Shown piece by piece: positions 49,525-57,410 of a DNA stretch of 64,000 bases; the first letter of the stretch is position 1, and each line of letters starts with the position of its first letter. The notes below the pieces were generated by a model. The model was not told the DNA's origin. It saw nothing but the letters and a program-made list of their open reading frames with translations, and did not search any database. This DNA comes from JAKVKY01 sp964293585. GTDB taxonomy: Bacteria; Bacillota; Negativicutes; Acidaminococcales; Acidaminococcaceae. A program made the translations under genes and the position numbers. The stretch is from assembly GCA_964293585.1 (NCBI GenBank), contig CAXYYS010000002.1, forward strand, positions 45,946-109,945, read 5' to 3'.

Positions 49525-49742
49525 AACAGTCATGAACAGAAATGAAAATTTTCAGCGTGCCCCAGAGAGCCGTTGGCCGGTGCAAAACGGCAGCACAGAA
49601 AATTTTCTCTCATCTGCGAACCCTTTTTCTGAACGGTGGTTGCACCGCTAGGAAAGAGCGCTGTAGCGGCGTTAACGGCTATGAGTATAATATAGGGTGG
49701 TACCGCGTATAGACGCCCCTGTCATTTGGCAGGGGCGTTTTT
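49525..49742 (+). ncRNA. T-box leader of the TRAP transporter operon
   Basis: The T-box sequence AGGGTGGTACCGCG is at 49694-49707. Upstream Stem I carries the AGAGA motif (49564-49568) and the GGTG apical motif (49578-49581) inside a GCCGTT/AACGGC helix. Downstream is a terminator, ACGCCCCTG (49713-49721) with CAGGGGCGT (49730-49738) and a T-run. Such leaders bind a specific uncharged tRNA and then read through. I could not settle the specifier codon: the 3' side of Stem I (about 49598-49625) does not show a clean GAA-NNN-purine. An extra hairpin, AAAAAGC/GCTTTTT, lies near 49503-49521. Confidence 0.9.
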
Positions 49743-49803
49743 ATATGCGTTTAAAGATAAGAACAGCCACAAAAATGAGGGAAAGGTTTATGAGGTGAAC
49801 GAC

Positions 49804-50844
49804 ATGGACATGTGGAGCAAATTTTCTAAAGCGGCAGTAGCAGTTTCGTTGACAGCGGTGGTAGCATTGGCGGCAGGTTGCGGCGGCGGCGCTAAAAAAG
49901 CAGCGGCCCCGGCCAGCGGCGCCGGCGGTAAGATTACCTACAAGCTGGCTTACGCGCTGCCGGCTTCGCATCCCCTGGGCAAGGGCGTAGAAACTTTCAT
50001 CGCCAAGGTGAAGGAGAAGACCCACGGCGAGATTACCATTACGCCGTATCCTGCCGGTCAGCTCTATAACGATAAAAGTATGAACGATGCCATCATGAGC
50101 GGCGGCGTGGACATGGGCCTGAACACCGTAGGCCGTTGGGCAACAGTTATCCCGGCTATGGAAGTGTTCGACGTACCCTTCCTGTTCCCCAGCTATGAGA
50201 AGGTGGACAAGGCCATTGACGGCGGCATGGGCGAGAAACTGACCGCCGAGCTGAAAAAGAAAAACGTCCGTCCTATTTTCTGGGCTGATTACGGTTTTGT
50301 CCAGTTTGGCAATGCCAAGAAAGAAATTAAGAAACCTGCCGATTTTGCGGGCCTGAAGATTCGCGGTTATAGCGAGATGTCTTCCGAGACCATTAAAGCA
50401 CTGGGCGGTTCCCCGGTTACCATGGGCGCCGGCGAAGTGTACATGGCTATCCAGAGAGGCGTTATCGACGGCCAGAGCTCCGGTACCACGGCTATGCTGG
50501 AACGCAAGATGTTTGAAGTTACCAAGTATCTGACCATCACCAACCACGCTTATCCGGAATTCATCCTGGCCATGAGCGAGAAATCTTTTGCCAAGATGAG
50601 CGCCGAGCAGCAAAAAGCCTTCATGGAAGCGGCCAAGGAAGTGCAGAGCGATCTGCGTAAGAATTCCAAGAACGAAGATTTAAAAGCCATGGAAGCCTTG
50701 AAAGCCAAGGGGATGCAGGTGTATGTGGTGCCTGAGGCCGACCTGAAGGAATGGCAGAAAGCTACGAAACCCTGCTGGGATATTTTTATCAAGCATGCCG
50801 GCACTTTAGGCAAGGAAATGATTGATATCTGCACCAAGAACTGA
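49804..50844 (+). CDS. dctP: TRAP transporter solute-binding protein, DctP family
   Basis: 346 aa from ATG 49804 (GAGGTG 6 bases upstream). Lipoprotein signal with lipobox LAAGC near residue 25, then a Gly/Ala linker. DctP-type binding protein: YKLAYALPASHPLGKGVETF, YPAGQLYNDKSMNDAIMSGGVDMG, FDVPFLFPSY, the substrate-carboxylate Arg in GLKIRGYSEM, and GEVYMAIQRGVIDGQSSG. It binds an organic or amino acid anion outside the inner membrane. First gene after the T-box. Confidence 0.94.
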   Translation: MDMWSKFSKAAVAVSLTAVVALAAGCGGGAKKAAAPASGAGGKITYKLAYALPASHPLGKGVETFIAKVKEKTHGEITITPYPAGQLYNDKSMNDAIMSGGVDMGLNTVGRWATVIPAMEVFDVPFLFPSYEKVDKAIDGGMGEKLTAELKKKNVRPIFWADYGFVQFGNAKKEIKKPADFAGLKIRGYSEMSSETIKALGGSPVTMGAGEVYMAIQRGVIDGQSSGTTAMLERKMFEVTKYLTITNHAYPEFILAMSEKSFAKMSAEQQKAFMEAAKEVQSDLRKNSKNEDLKAMEALKAKGMQVYVVPEADLKEWQKATKPCWDIFIKHAGTLGKEMIDICTKN

Positions 50845-50876
50845 AAGTTAAAATAGGAAAAACTGAGGTCAAGACA

Positions 50877-51407
50877 GTGAAAGCATTTATTGAAGTGTAT
50901 GGGAAGATCATAGATAAGATTACCAACTTCTTTGGTTTCCTGGCCGGCGTGCTGCTCTTTTTAACAGCTGCGGCCACGTTCATCGAGGTTGTCATGCGGG
51001 GCGTGTTTAATTCGCCTACGGAATGGGCCATTGAGATGTCCGTGTATTTTGTGCTGGTGGCCGGTTTCTTTGGCATGCCCATCACCTACATGGCCGGCAA
51101 ACATATTAACGTGGATTTGTTCCTGCTGCACCGGCCGGCAAAGACAAAATGCATGCTGGAACTGGGGACCAGCATCATCGGCGTCCTGTTCTGCGCCATC
51201 TTTTTTGTAGAGGCGTTGAATATGTCGCTGACCTCCCTGGAACTGAATAACATTTCGCCCAGTACCCTGCGGGTACCCATCTGGATTCCCCAGATGGCGC
51301 TGCCCATAGGCATGGGACTTTTGACCCTGCAGTTTATTAAAACCATCTTGCAGGACGCACTCAAGCTGAAGGAAGATGCTTTTGCAGAAGGGCAGGTGCC
51401 CCGATGA
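50877..51407 (+). CDS. dctQ: TRAP transporter small membrane subunit
   Basis: 176 aa from GTG 50877 (GAGGT 8 bases upstream). Four membrane segments; IEVVMRGVFNSPTEWAIEMSVYFVLVAGFFG and GKHINVDLF are typical of DctQ. It forms the membrane complex with DctM. It overlaps dctM by ATGA. Confidence 0.93.
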   Translation: MKAFIEVYGKIIDKITNFFGFLAGVLLFLTAAATFIEVVMRGVFNSPTEWAIEMSVYFVLVAGFFGMPITYMAGKHINVDLFLLHRPAKTKCMLELGTSIIGVLFCAIFFVEALNMSLTSLELNNISPSTLRVPIWIPQMALPIGMGLLTLQFIKTILQDALKLKEDAFAEGQVPR

Positions 51408-52684
51408 TCGTCTTATTTACTATCATCCTGCTGCTGCTCTTAGCCTTAGGTTTACCGGTAGCCTTTTCATTGGGCTTTGCGGGTATGCTGGGCATGGTTG
51501 GCTTTATGGGCGACGCAGAAGGCGCCCTGGCGCAAACGCCTATCCTGGGTTATAAATCCCTGGACGACTTTGTGCTCACGGCCGTACCGCTGTACATCCT
51601 GATGAGCCAGATCTTGCTGGAAGGCAAGGTCGGCAAGGATTTGTTCGAACTGGGCAATAAATGGCTGCGCCATCTGCCCGGAGGTTTGGGTGTGGCTACC
51701 ATTATCGCCTGCGCCCTGTTTGCGGCCATCACCGGTTCTTCCGTGGCCTGCGCGGTAACTATCGGCGCCATCGCGGTGCCCGAGATGCTGAGCCGCGGTT
51801 ATGAACGTACCCTGGTTTTAGGTACGGTAGCGGCGGGTGGTACCCTGGGTATCCTGATTCCGCCCTCTATCCCGATGATCCTCTACGGCGCCATTACCGG
51901 CGAATCCGTAGGCAAACTTTTTATGAGCGGCGTGGTGCCCGGCATCGTGCTGACTATCATTTTCATCGTCATCGTGGTTTATAAATGCAAGGACCTGGAA
52001 CTGGAAGCACCGGCGCCTATGAGCGAACGGCTGGCGGCCCTGAAAAGTTCTATCTGGGGACTGCTCCTGCCGGTGCTCATCATCGGCGGCATCTACAGCG
52101 GTGCTTTTACCCCTACGGAGGCTGCCGCCATTGGGACGGTCTACAGTCTGGTCATCACTTTCTTTATCTATAAGACGCTGACCCTGCGGGACCTGGTACC
52201 CATCATGCTGGACGCGGTGAAAACCACCTCGATGATTTTTGCCATCATGATTGGCGCCACCTTGTTCGGGTTCGTCATGACGGTGTTGAACGTGCCGCAG
52301 GCACTGACCCTGCTGGTAACAGAGCTGGAAGCTAACCGCTGGATCGTCTTCCTGGCTATCAACGTCCTTATCCTGATCTTGGGCTGCATCCTGGAATCCG
52401 TATCCATCATCTATATCACGCTGCCCATCCTGTATCCTATCATCATGAAGCTGGGTTTTGACCCGATCTGGTTTAACGTGGTACTGCTGATTAACCTGGA
52501 ACTGGCGCTGATCACGCCGCCGGTAGGCATGAACTTGTTCGTGCTTCAGGGCGTCAGCCCCGAAAGTACCATGAGCCAGATTGTGAAAGGCGTGGTGCCT
52601 TTTGGTATCGCCATGGCCTTGGAAATCCTGCTCCTGTGCTTTGTACCGCAGCTGGCTACCTTGCTCCCGGGCGTAGTAAAATAA
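51404..52684 (+). CDS. dctM: TRAP transporter large permease subunit
   Basis: 426 aa, about 12 membrane segments. DctM motifs: LGLPVAFSLGFAG, VLTAVPLYILMSQILLEGKVG, FAAITGSSVACAVTIGAIAVPEM, GTLGILIPPSIPMILYG, FTPTEAAAIGTVYSL, and NLELALITPPVGMNLFVLQG. Sodium-coupled uptake using the DctP binding protein. Last gene of the operon; no clear terminator follows. Confidence 0.95.
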   Translation: MIVLFTIILLLLLALGLPVAFSLGFAGMLGMVGFMGDAEGALAQTPILGYKSLDDFVLTAVPLYILMSQILLEGKVGKDLFELGNKWLRHLPGGLGVATIIACALFAAITGSSVACAVTIGAIAVPEMLSRGYERTLVLGTVAAGGTLGILIPPSIPMILYGAITGESVGKLFMSGVVPGIVLTIIFIVIVVYKCKDLELEAPAPMSERLAALKSSIWGLLLPVLIIGGIYSGAFTPTEAAAIGTVYSLVITFFIYKTLTLRDLVPIMLDAVKTTSMIFAIMIGATLFGFVMTVLNVPQALTLLVTELEANRWIVFLAINVLILILGCILESVSIIYITLPILYPIIMKLGFDPIWFNVVLLINLELALITPPVGMNLFVLQGVSPESTMSQIVKGVVPFGIAMALEILLLCFVPQLATLLPGVVK

Positions 52685-52777
52685 ACAGCGCCGGCGTAAG
52701 TTGGGTTCCGGGGAAGGTATAATCGGGCCTGAAGCGGAGAAAAACCAGTATTTTTGCAGAAATACGTAGATTTTTTA

Positions 52778-52806
52778 TTGACAGTGAAAAACAAAAAGCA
52801 TATAAT
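52778..52806 (+). promoter_or_regulatory. typA promoter
   Basis: Perfect TTGACA (52778-52783), 17 bases, perfect TATAAT (52801-52806). Confidence 0.92.
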
Positions 52807-52815
52807 TATCTAGTC

Positions 52816-52847
52816 ATGAAGGATGCTTCTGGACAAGCATCCTTCAT
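52816..52847 (+). other. Perfect 13-bp hairpin in the typA leader
   Basis: ATGAAGGATGCTT (52816-52828) pairs perfectly with AAGCATCCTTCAT (52835-52847), 6-base loop, then TGTTTAAG. It begins within a few bases of the predicted transcript start. The T-run is too poor for a confident attenuator; a 5' stabiliser is as likely. Confidence 0.7.
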
Positions 52848-52879
52848 TGTTTAAGAGAGTGAGAGGAAGATAGGTTAAG

Positions 52880-54718
52880 ATGATTAGAAACGATATCCGT
52901 AATATTGCGATCATTGCCCACGTTGACCATGGCAAAACGACACTGGTGGACGCCCTGCTGAAGCAGAGCGGTATTTTCCGTGCGAACGAGCACGTGGAAG
53001 AGTGTGTCATGGATTCTAACCCCCTGGAGCGTGAACGCGGTATTACCATTTTGTCAAAGAACACCGCCGTGATGCACAAGGGAACCAAGATTAACATCCT
53101 GGATACTCCGGGCCATGCTGATTTTGGCGGCGAAGTAGAGCGCGTGCTGAACATGGTAGACGGCGTGCTCCTGGTAGTAGATGCTTACGAGGGACCCATG
53201 CCTCAGACTAAGTTCGTCCTGCGTAAAGCTATGGAACAACATCTTAAACCTATCGTCGTGATCAATAAGATTGACCGTCCGGACCAACGCGCCATTGAAG
53301 TAGTGGACGAGGTTCTGGATCTGTTTATCGAGTTGGGCGCCGATGAGGATCAGCTGGATTTCCCGGTAGTGTACGCTTCGGCCCGCGCCGGTTACGCCAA
53401 GCTGTCCATGGAGGACGAAAGCGATTCCATGGAGCCGTTGTTCAAAGTTATCATTGATAATATTCCGGCGCCGGATGTAGAGGTGGAAGCACCCTTGCAG
53501 ATGCTGGTTAACACGCTGGATTACGATTCTTATGTCGGTCGTATCGTGGTAGGCCGTATCGTACGCGGTACCATCCGCGGCGGTCAGAACGTGCTGTTGC
53601 TGGATGATAAGGGCAACCGTGCCGCCAAGGTCGGCAAGCTGTTTACCTACCAGGGTTTGAAACGTCTGGAAGCTGCTTCGGCACAAGCTGGCGATATCAT
53701 TGCCCTGATTGGTCTGGGCGATGCTACCATCGGTGACACCATTGCCGATCCGGAACATCCGGAAGCTTTAAAGGGCATCAAGATTGACGAGCCCACCTTG
53801 TCCATGGTCTTTACGGTTAACGACAGTCCGTTTGCCGGCACCGAGGGCCAGTTCATCACCAGCCGTCATATCCGCGAGCGCCTGATGAAAGAGATTCAGA
53901 CCAATGTGGCTATGCGCGTCAAGGAAACCGATACCACGGATACTTTCGTGGTAGAAGGCCGCGGCGAGCTGCACATTTCTATTTTGATCGAGACCATGCG
54001 CCGTGAAGGTTACGAGATGGGCGTTGGTTCTCCCAAGGTTATCATGCACCGGGATGAAAAAGGCAAGCTGATGGAGCCTATGGAAGCACTGACCATCGAC
54101 GTACCCCAGGAATTTATGGGCACCGTCATGGAAGATCTGGGCCTGCGCAAAGCCGAGCTGCAGAATATGCACGAGATGAACGGTTACCTGCGTATGGAGT
54201 TTAAGATTCCCGCCCGTGGTTTGATCGGTTTCAGGAACCAGTTCCTGACCAACACCAAAGGCAACGGTATCATGAACCACGTTTACGCCGGTTACGAAGC
54301 CTATAAGGGACCCATCATGGGCAGGACCCGCGGCAGCCTGGTAGCCTTTGAACAAGGCGAGACCACGGCATACGGCCTGGGCAACTGCCAGGAACGCGGC
54401 ACCATGTTCGTGGTTCCCGGTGAGAAAGTTTATGAAGGACAGATCGTAGGCGAGAATGCCCGCGAGAATGATATCGACGTCAACCCCTGCAAGAAAAAGC
54501 ACGTCAGCAACATGCGTGCCTCCGGCAGTGACGAAGCCGTCCATCTGGTACCGGCCAAGGTGTTCTCCCTGGAGGGCGCCCTGGAACATATCAACGATGA
54601 CGAGCTGGTAGAAGTTACGCCCAAGAGCATCCGTATGCGCAAGAAAGTGCTGAGCCGTCTGGAGCGTGGCCGTATCCGCGGCCGTATCAAATCCGCCGAG
54701 GAAAAAGGCAACCTGTAA
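52880..54718 (+). CDS. typA: Translational GTPase TypA/BipA
   Basis: 612 aa. GTPase motifs IAHVDHGKTTLVDALL near residue 12, RERGITILSKNTA, DTPGHADFGGEVER near 75 and VVINKIDRP near 128. Then EF-G-like domains II, III and V (VEGRGELHISILIETMRREG, GLIGFRNQFLTNTKG) and the TypA-specific C-terminal domain (NPCKKKHVSNMRASGSDEA). A ribosome-binding GTPase for 50S biogenesis and stress adaptation. Confidence 0.97.
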   Translation: MIRNDIRNIAIIAHVDHGKTTLVDALLKQSGIFRANEHVEECVMDSNPLERERGITILSKNTAVMHKGTKINILDTPGHADFGGEVERVLNMVDGVLLVVDAYEGPMPQTKFVLRKAMEQHLKPIVVINKIDRPDQRAIEVVDEVLDLFIELGADEDQLDFPVVYASARAGYAKLSMEDESDSMEPLFKVIIDNIPAPDVEVEAPLQMLVNTLDYDSYVGRIVVGRIVRGTIRGGQNVLLLDDKGNRAAKVGKLFTYQGLKRLEAASAQAGDIIALIGLGDATIGDTIADPEHPEALKGIKIDEPTLSMVFTVNDSPFAGTEGQFITSRHIRERLMKEIQTNVAMRVKETDTTDTFVVEGRGELHISILIETMRREGYEMGVGSPKVIMHRDEKGKLMEPMEALTIDVPQEFMGTVMEDLGLRKAELQNMHEMNGYLRMEFKIPARGLIGFRNQFLTNTKGNGIMNHVYAGYEAYKGPIMGRTRGSLVAFEQGETTAYGLGNCQERGTMFVVPGEKVYEGQIVGENARENDIDVNPCKKKHVSNMRASGSDEAVHLVPAKVFSLEGALEHINDDELVEVTPKSIRMRKKVLSRLERGRIRGRIKSAEEKGNL

Positions 54719-54815
54719 ACAGGATGTGGTACCCGGTAAAATTCTTTGCTGCAGCTGAGGTTTTTCCTGTTCTGAGCAATTTGGAAAAATTTTCTAAAAA
54801 GTTTTGCAGAAAAAG

Positions 54816-54840
54816 AGGAATTTTGCAAATTATGTCGAAT
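54816..54840 (+). promoter_or_regulatory. Sigma-H-like promoter candidate before sepF
   Basis: AGGAATT (54816-54822), 14 bases, GAAT (54837-54840). This fits the AGGAWWT / GAAT pattern of sigma-H-type promoters and is unlike the sigma-A promoters elsewhere in the window. The gap 54719-54907 is AT-rich and holds nothing else I can name. Confidence 0.4.
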
Positions 54841-54907
54841 GGCATAATTAGTACACATGAAACAGAACGCGAAGGATGCGTGCTGACAGTGAGGTGGAGG
54901 GTTAATC

Positions 54908-55261
54908 ATGGATTTAAAAAACACAGCCCTGAAATTATTTGGAAACAACATTGATAACGAGGAATATGAGGGACCATATTTGCTGCAAACCGGGCACTTA
55001 GATATTATCGTGCGCCTGCCTCATGCCTTTGATGATGCCAGAGAATATGCCGATGCTCTTATGAGCGGCGCAGCGCTGATGATTTCCTTTGCCGAGATTG
55101 ATAACGAGACCCGCAACCGGATCTTTGATTATCTGAACGGTGTCAGCTACATTATTAATGCCACTGTTTCCAAGGTTAGCGATTCCATCCTGCTCTATGC
55201 ACCCAACCAGGTGGACGTAGATAAACAGGCTGTGAAACATTCTTCCTGGTTGTCCCGTTAA
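54908..55261 (+). CDS. sepF: SepF-like cell division protein
   Basis: 117 aa. The core LPHAFDDAREYADALMSGAALMISFAEIDNETRNRIFDYLNGV.. follows the SepF pattern (P-x-x-F-D-D-A, I-x-F-x-x-[IL]-D, R-x-x-D-[YF]-x-x-G), and VSDSILLYAPNQVDV fits its last strand. SepF binds FtsZ and membranes at the division site. The membrane-binding N-terminal helix is short, and the spacer between it and the core is brief. It stands alone, between typA and a terminator. Confidence 0.82.
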   Translation: MDLKNTALKLFGNNIDNEEYEGPYLLQTGHLDIIVRLPHAFDDAREYADALMSGAALMISFAEIDNETRNRIFDYLNGVSYIINATVSKVSDSILLYAPNQVDVDKQAVKHSSWLSR

Positions 55262-55271
55262 TAGTAAACAC

Positions 55272-55302
55272 AAACCGGTTCCCATGTGGGGACCGGTTTT
55301 TT
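55272..55302 (+). terminator. Terminator after sepF
   Basis: AACCGGTTCCC (55273-55283) pairs with GGGGACCGGTT (55288-55298) with one G-U pair, loop ATGT, then T-run to 55302. Confidence 0.9.
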
Positions 55303-55403
55303 GCTGCCCTGGCACGGTGGTGTGCAAGGAAAAATACGTGATTGATGAGGCGATTGCCGACTGCGTGCAGGGCGCGGCCTGCGCCCAGGGAAAATCCGGC
55401 GCA

Positions 55404-55438
55404 GAAAAAAAGAGAGAAACCAGTACTGGTTTCTCTCT
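55404..55438 (-). terminator. Terminator of the minus-strand unknown gene
   Basis: AGAGAGAAACCAG (55411-55423) and CTGGTTTCTCTCT (55426-55438) form a near-perfect stem. On the minus strand it is followed by T7 (A7 at 55404-55410). It lies 19 bp after that gene's stop. Confidence 0.88.
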
Positions 55439-55456
55439 TGTGTTTTTACGCAACTG

Positions 55457-55903
55457 TTAGTTAAAATAAGCCCGCAGTTCTTTGGCGTCTGCGATAGCTG
55501 CATCAGCCAGGCCTTTTTTCTTCAAGGCGGCGATGGTATCCAGAATCTGCTGGGCCCAATGGCACAGGGCGGCTTCTTCTGCGGTGAAGGGGGAATCGGG
55601 AGCCACTGCTTCTTTTAAAATATCGGCCAGGCTCTTTTCACCGTTCAGGCAGAAGAACACCAGCGTCTTGCTGGCTTCCTTCCAGTCCATGGTGTCGGGC
55701 GCCAGATACATCAGGTTAGTGATAGCCTGGTCGCTGGCAGACTTGGGATCAAATTCTTTCTCTACGATATTATCCTTGAGCAGGCTCAGAATTTCCGGTT
55801 TGTTCAGCGGTGGATAGGGATACACGGCGTGATCCTTGCCGCCTTTAGCCGTAACTTGTAAAGCCTTTTTACCTTCCGTGACGATTTCCTTAAATTCAAA
55901 CAT
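55457..55903 (-). CDS. Unknown small protein
   Basis: 148 aa from ATG 55903 (AGGAGGT upstream on the minus strand). I do not recognise a family. It starts MFEFKEIVTEGKKALQVTAKGG, is rich in Ala and Lys, has no signal peptide or membrane segment, contains a PLNKPEILSLLKDNIVEKEFDP segment near 35, and ends with an Ala-rich helical region (LKKKGLADAAIADAKELRAYF). A soluble, mostly helical cytoplasmic protein is expected. It is transcribed alone, with a dedicated terminator and a promoter overlapped by a 31-bp palindrome, so it appears tightly regulated. Confidence 0.8.
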   Translation of the reverse strand: MFEFKEIVTEGKKALQVTAKGGKDHAVYPYPPLNKPEILSLLKDNIVEKEFDPKSASDQAITNLMYLAPDTMDWKEASKTLVFFCLNGEKSLADILKEAVAPDSPFTAEEAALCHWAQQILDTIAALKKKGLADAAIADAKELRAYFN

Positions 55904-55945
55904 GGGACTTACCTCCTTTATCAACCTGGTCTTCCACATTATAAA

Positions 55946-55979
55946 AATGGTACTAAGGAATTTCCTTAGTACCATTATA
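55946..55979 (-). promoter_or_regulatory. Promoter with 31-bp palindromic operator
   Basis: On the minus strand the -10 reads TGGTATAAT (TATAAT at 55974-55979). Overlapping it, AATGGTACTAAGGAA (55946-55960) and TTCCTTAGTACCATT (55962-55976) form a perfect 15-bp inverted repeat with one central base. A repressor bound here would cover the -10 and the transcription start. Confidence 0.75.
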
Positions 55980-56013
55980 CCACATTTTTGACTTTAAGAA
56001 TAATTACGAGAAA

Positions 56014-57267
56014 TTATTCGTCCTCATTCATGATGCCTAGTACCATGAACAGTTTGAAGACCAGGCTTAAGAGGATGGCCACCAGGGTAGCCAGGACCAT
56101 GCCCTGGACGGAGATGTTGCCGAAGGTCAGCTTGGCGCCGGACAGGCCCACGATCATGATGACCGCGGTCATGGTCAGGTTACGGGACTTGCTGTAATCC
56201 ACTTTCTTTTCTACCAGGAGGCGGATACCGGAAGCGGCGATGACGCCGAAGAGCAGGATGCAGACACCGCCCATAACGGGACCGGGGATACTGCGGATCA
56301 GCTCGGAAAGCTTGCCGATAAAGGAAAGCAGGATGGCGCATACTGCTGCACCGCCGATAACCCACACGCTGTAGACTTTGGTGATAGCCATGACGCCGAT
56401 GTTTTCACCGTAAGTGGTGTTAGGCGTAGCGCCGAAGAAACCGGACAGCACGTTGGAGCAGCCGTCGGCAAAGAGGGAACGGGCCAGGCCCGGCTCCTTG
56501 ATCAGGTCCCGGTCTACGATGTTACCGGTGACGAACAAGTGGCCGATATGTTCCGTGAGCACGACTAACGCCGCCGGGGCGATGATCATGACCGCGGTAA
56601 AGTTAAAGGTAGGAGCGGTAAAATGCGGCATGGAGAACCAGGGCGCTGCTGCTACGCTGGCAAAGTTGACCAGGCCCATGAAGAAGGCGAACACATAACC
56701 GCAGACGACGCCGAAGAGGATGGGGATGATGGCTAAGAAACCTTTAAAGGCAACGGAACCGATGACGGTAACGGCCAGGGTAAACATGGAGACAGCCACG
56801 TTGTGCATATCAACCTTGTCTCCGGTGAGACCGGCCATAGCTGCAGCCGTCGGCGCCAGTTCCAGGCCGATGACGGCGATGATGGCGCCCATAGCAGCCG
56901 GCGGGAAGATCACGTCGATCCATTTGGTGCCGGCTACTTTAATAATGAAGGAAAAGAGAATGAACAAGAGGCCGAAGACGATGAAGCCTCCCTGGGCATC
57001 CGTGTAAGGATGGCTGGCTAAGATGACCAGCACCGGGGAGATAAAGGCAAAGCTGGAACCCAGATAGGAAGGAATCTTGCCTTTGGTCAGGAAGATATAA
57101 AGCAGGGTGCCGATACCGTTCATTAAAAGACAGGTATTAGGGTTCAGTTTGAACAGCAGCGGTACCAGGATGGTAGCGCCAAACATGGCGAACAGATGCT
57201 GCAAGCTGAGCGGGATGGTCATTAAGAGCGGCAGCCGCTCCTCCACTTGAATGATTCTTCTTTCCAT
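56014..57267 (-). CDS. uraA: Uracil/xanthine permease (NCS2 family)
   Basis: 417 aa from ATG 57267 (GAGGTT 7 bases upstream). About 12-14 membrane segments. It begins MERRIIQVEERLPLL, with SLQHLFAMFGATILVPLLF, LGSSFAFISPVLVI, FPPAAMGAIIAVIGLELAP, VLTEHIGHLFVTGNI (conserved Glu and His), TTYGENIGVMAITKVYS and GPVMGGVCILLFG. This is the UraA branch, with uracil the likely substrate. No PyrR site is evident. Divergent from the SIMPL gene. Confidence 0.92.
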   Translation of the reverse strand: MERRIIQVEERLPLLMTIPLSLQHLFAMFGATILVPLLFKLNPNTCLLMNGIGTLLYIFLTKGKIPSYLGSSFAFISPVLVILASHPYTDAQGGFIVFGLLFILFSFIIKVAGTKWIDVIFPPAAMGAIIAVIGLELAPTAAAMAGLTGDKVDMHNVAVSMFTLAVTVIGSVAFKGFLAIIPILFGVVCGYVFAFFMGLVNFASVAAAPWFSMPHFTAPTFNFTAVMIIAPAALVVLTEHIGHLFVTGNIVDRDLIKEPGLARSLFADGCSNVLSGFFGATPNTTYGENIGVMAITKVYSVWVIGGAAVCAILLSFIGKLSELIRSIPGPVMGGVCILLFGVIAASGIRLLVEKKVDYSKSRNLTMTAVIMIVGLSGAKLTFGNISVQGMVLATLVAILLSLVFKLFMVLGIMNEDE

Positions 57268-57301
57268 GATGATAACCTCTTTTCCTATATTTACTTGTTC
57301 T

Positions 57302-57330
57302 ATTTTAAAACCTTTTGCCAGGCAATGCAA
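57302..57330 (-). promoter_or_regulatory. uraA promoter
   Basis: Minus strand: TTGCAT (57325-57330), 17 bases, TAAAAT (57302-57307). Confidence 0.7.
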
Positions 57331-57379
57331 GCTAAACTTATAAGCCGGGAAAAATTAAGGACTACAAACAGGAGATTTG

Positions 57380-57388
57380 TGTTATAAT
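57380..57388 (+). promoter_or_regulatory. Extended -10 promoter of the SIMPL gene
   Basis: TGTTATAAT (TATAAT 57383-57388), no good -35; 22 bp before the ATG, so the leader is very short. Confidence 0.55.
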
Positions 57389-57410
57389 TAACAAAAAGGA
57401 GGGCGTTTTC

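Noticed and set aside
49686..49691. TATAAT inside the T-box leader
   Set aside because: It is part of the conserved T-box context just before AGGGTGG, has no -35, and would start transcription after the riboswitch.
49741..50613. 290-codon minus-strand frame over dctP
   Set aside because: Antisense shadow of a clear DctP gene; no start signals.
55320..55455. Short GTG frame with MCKEKYVIDEAIADC and CAQG, faintly like a decayed ferredoxin
   Set aside because: No ribosome site, it runs through the opposite-strand terminator hairpin, and the cysteine spacing does not fit a ferredoxin.
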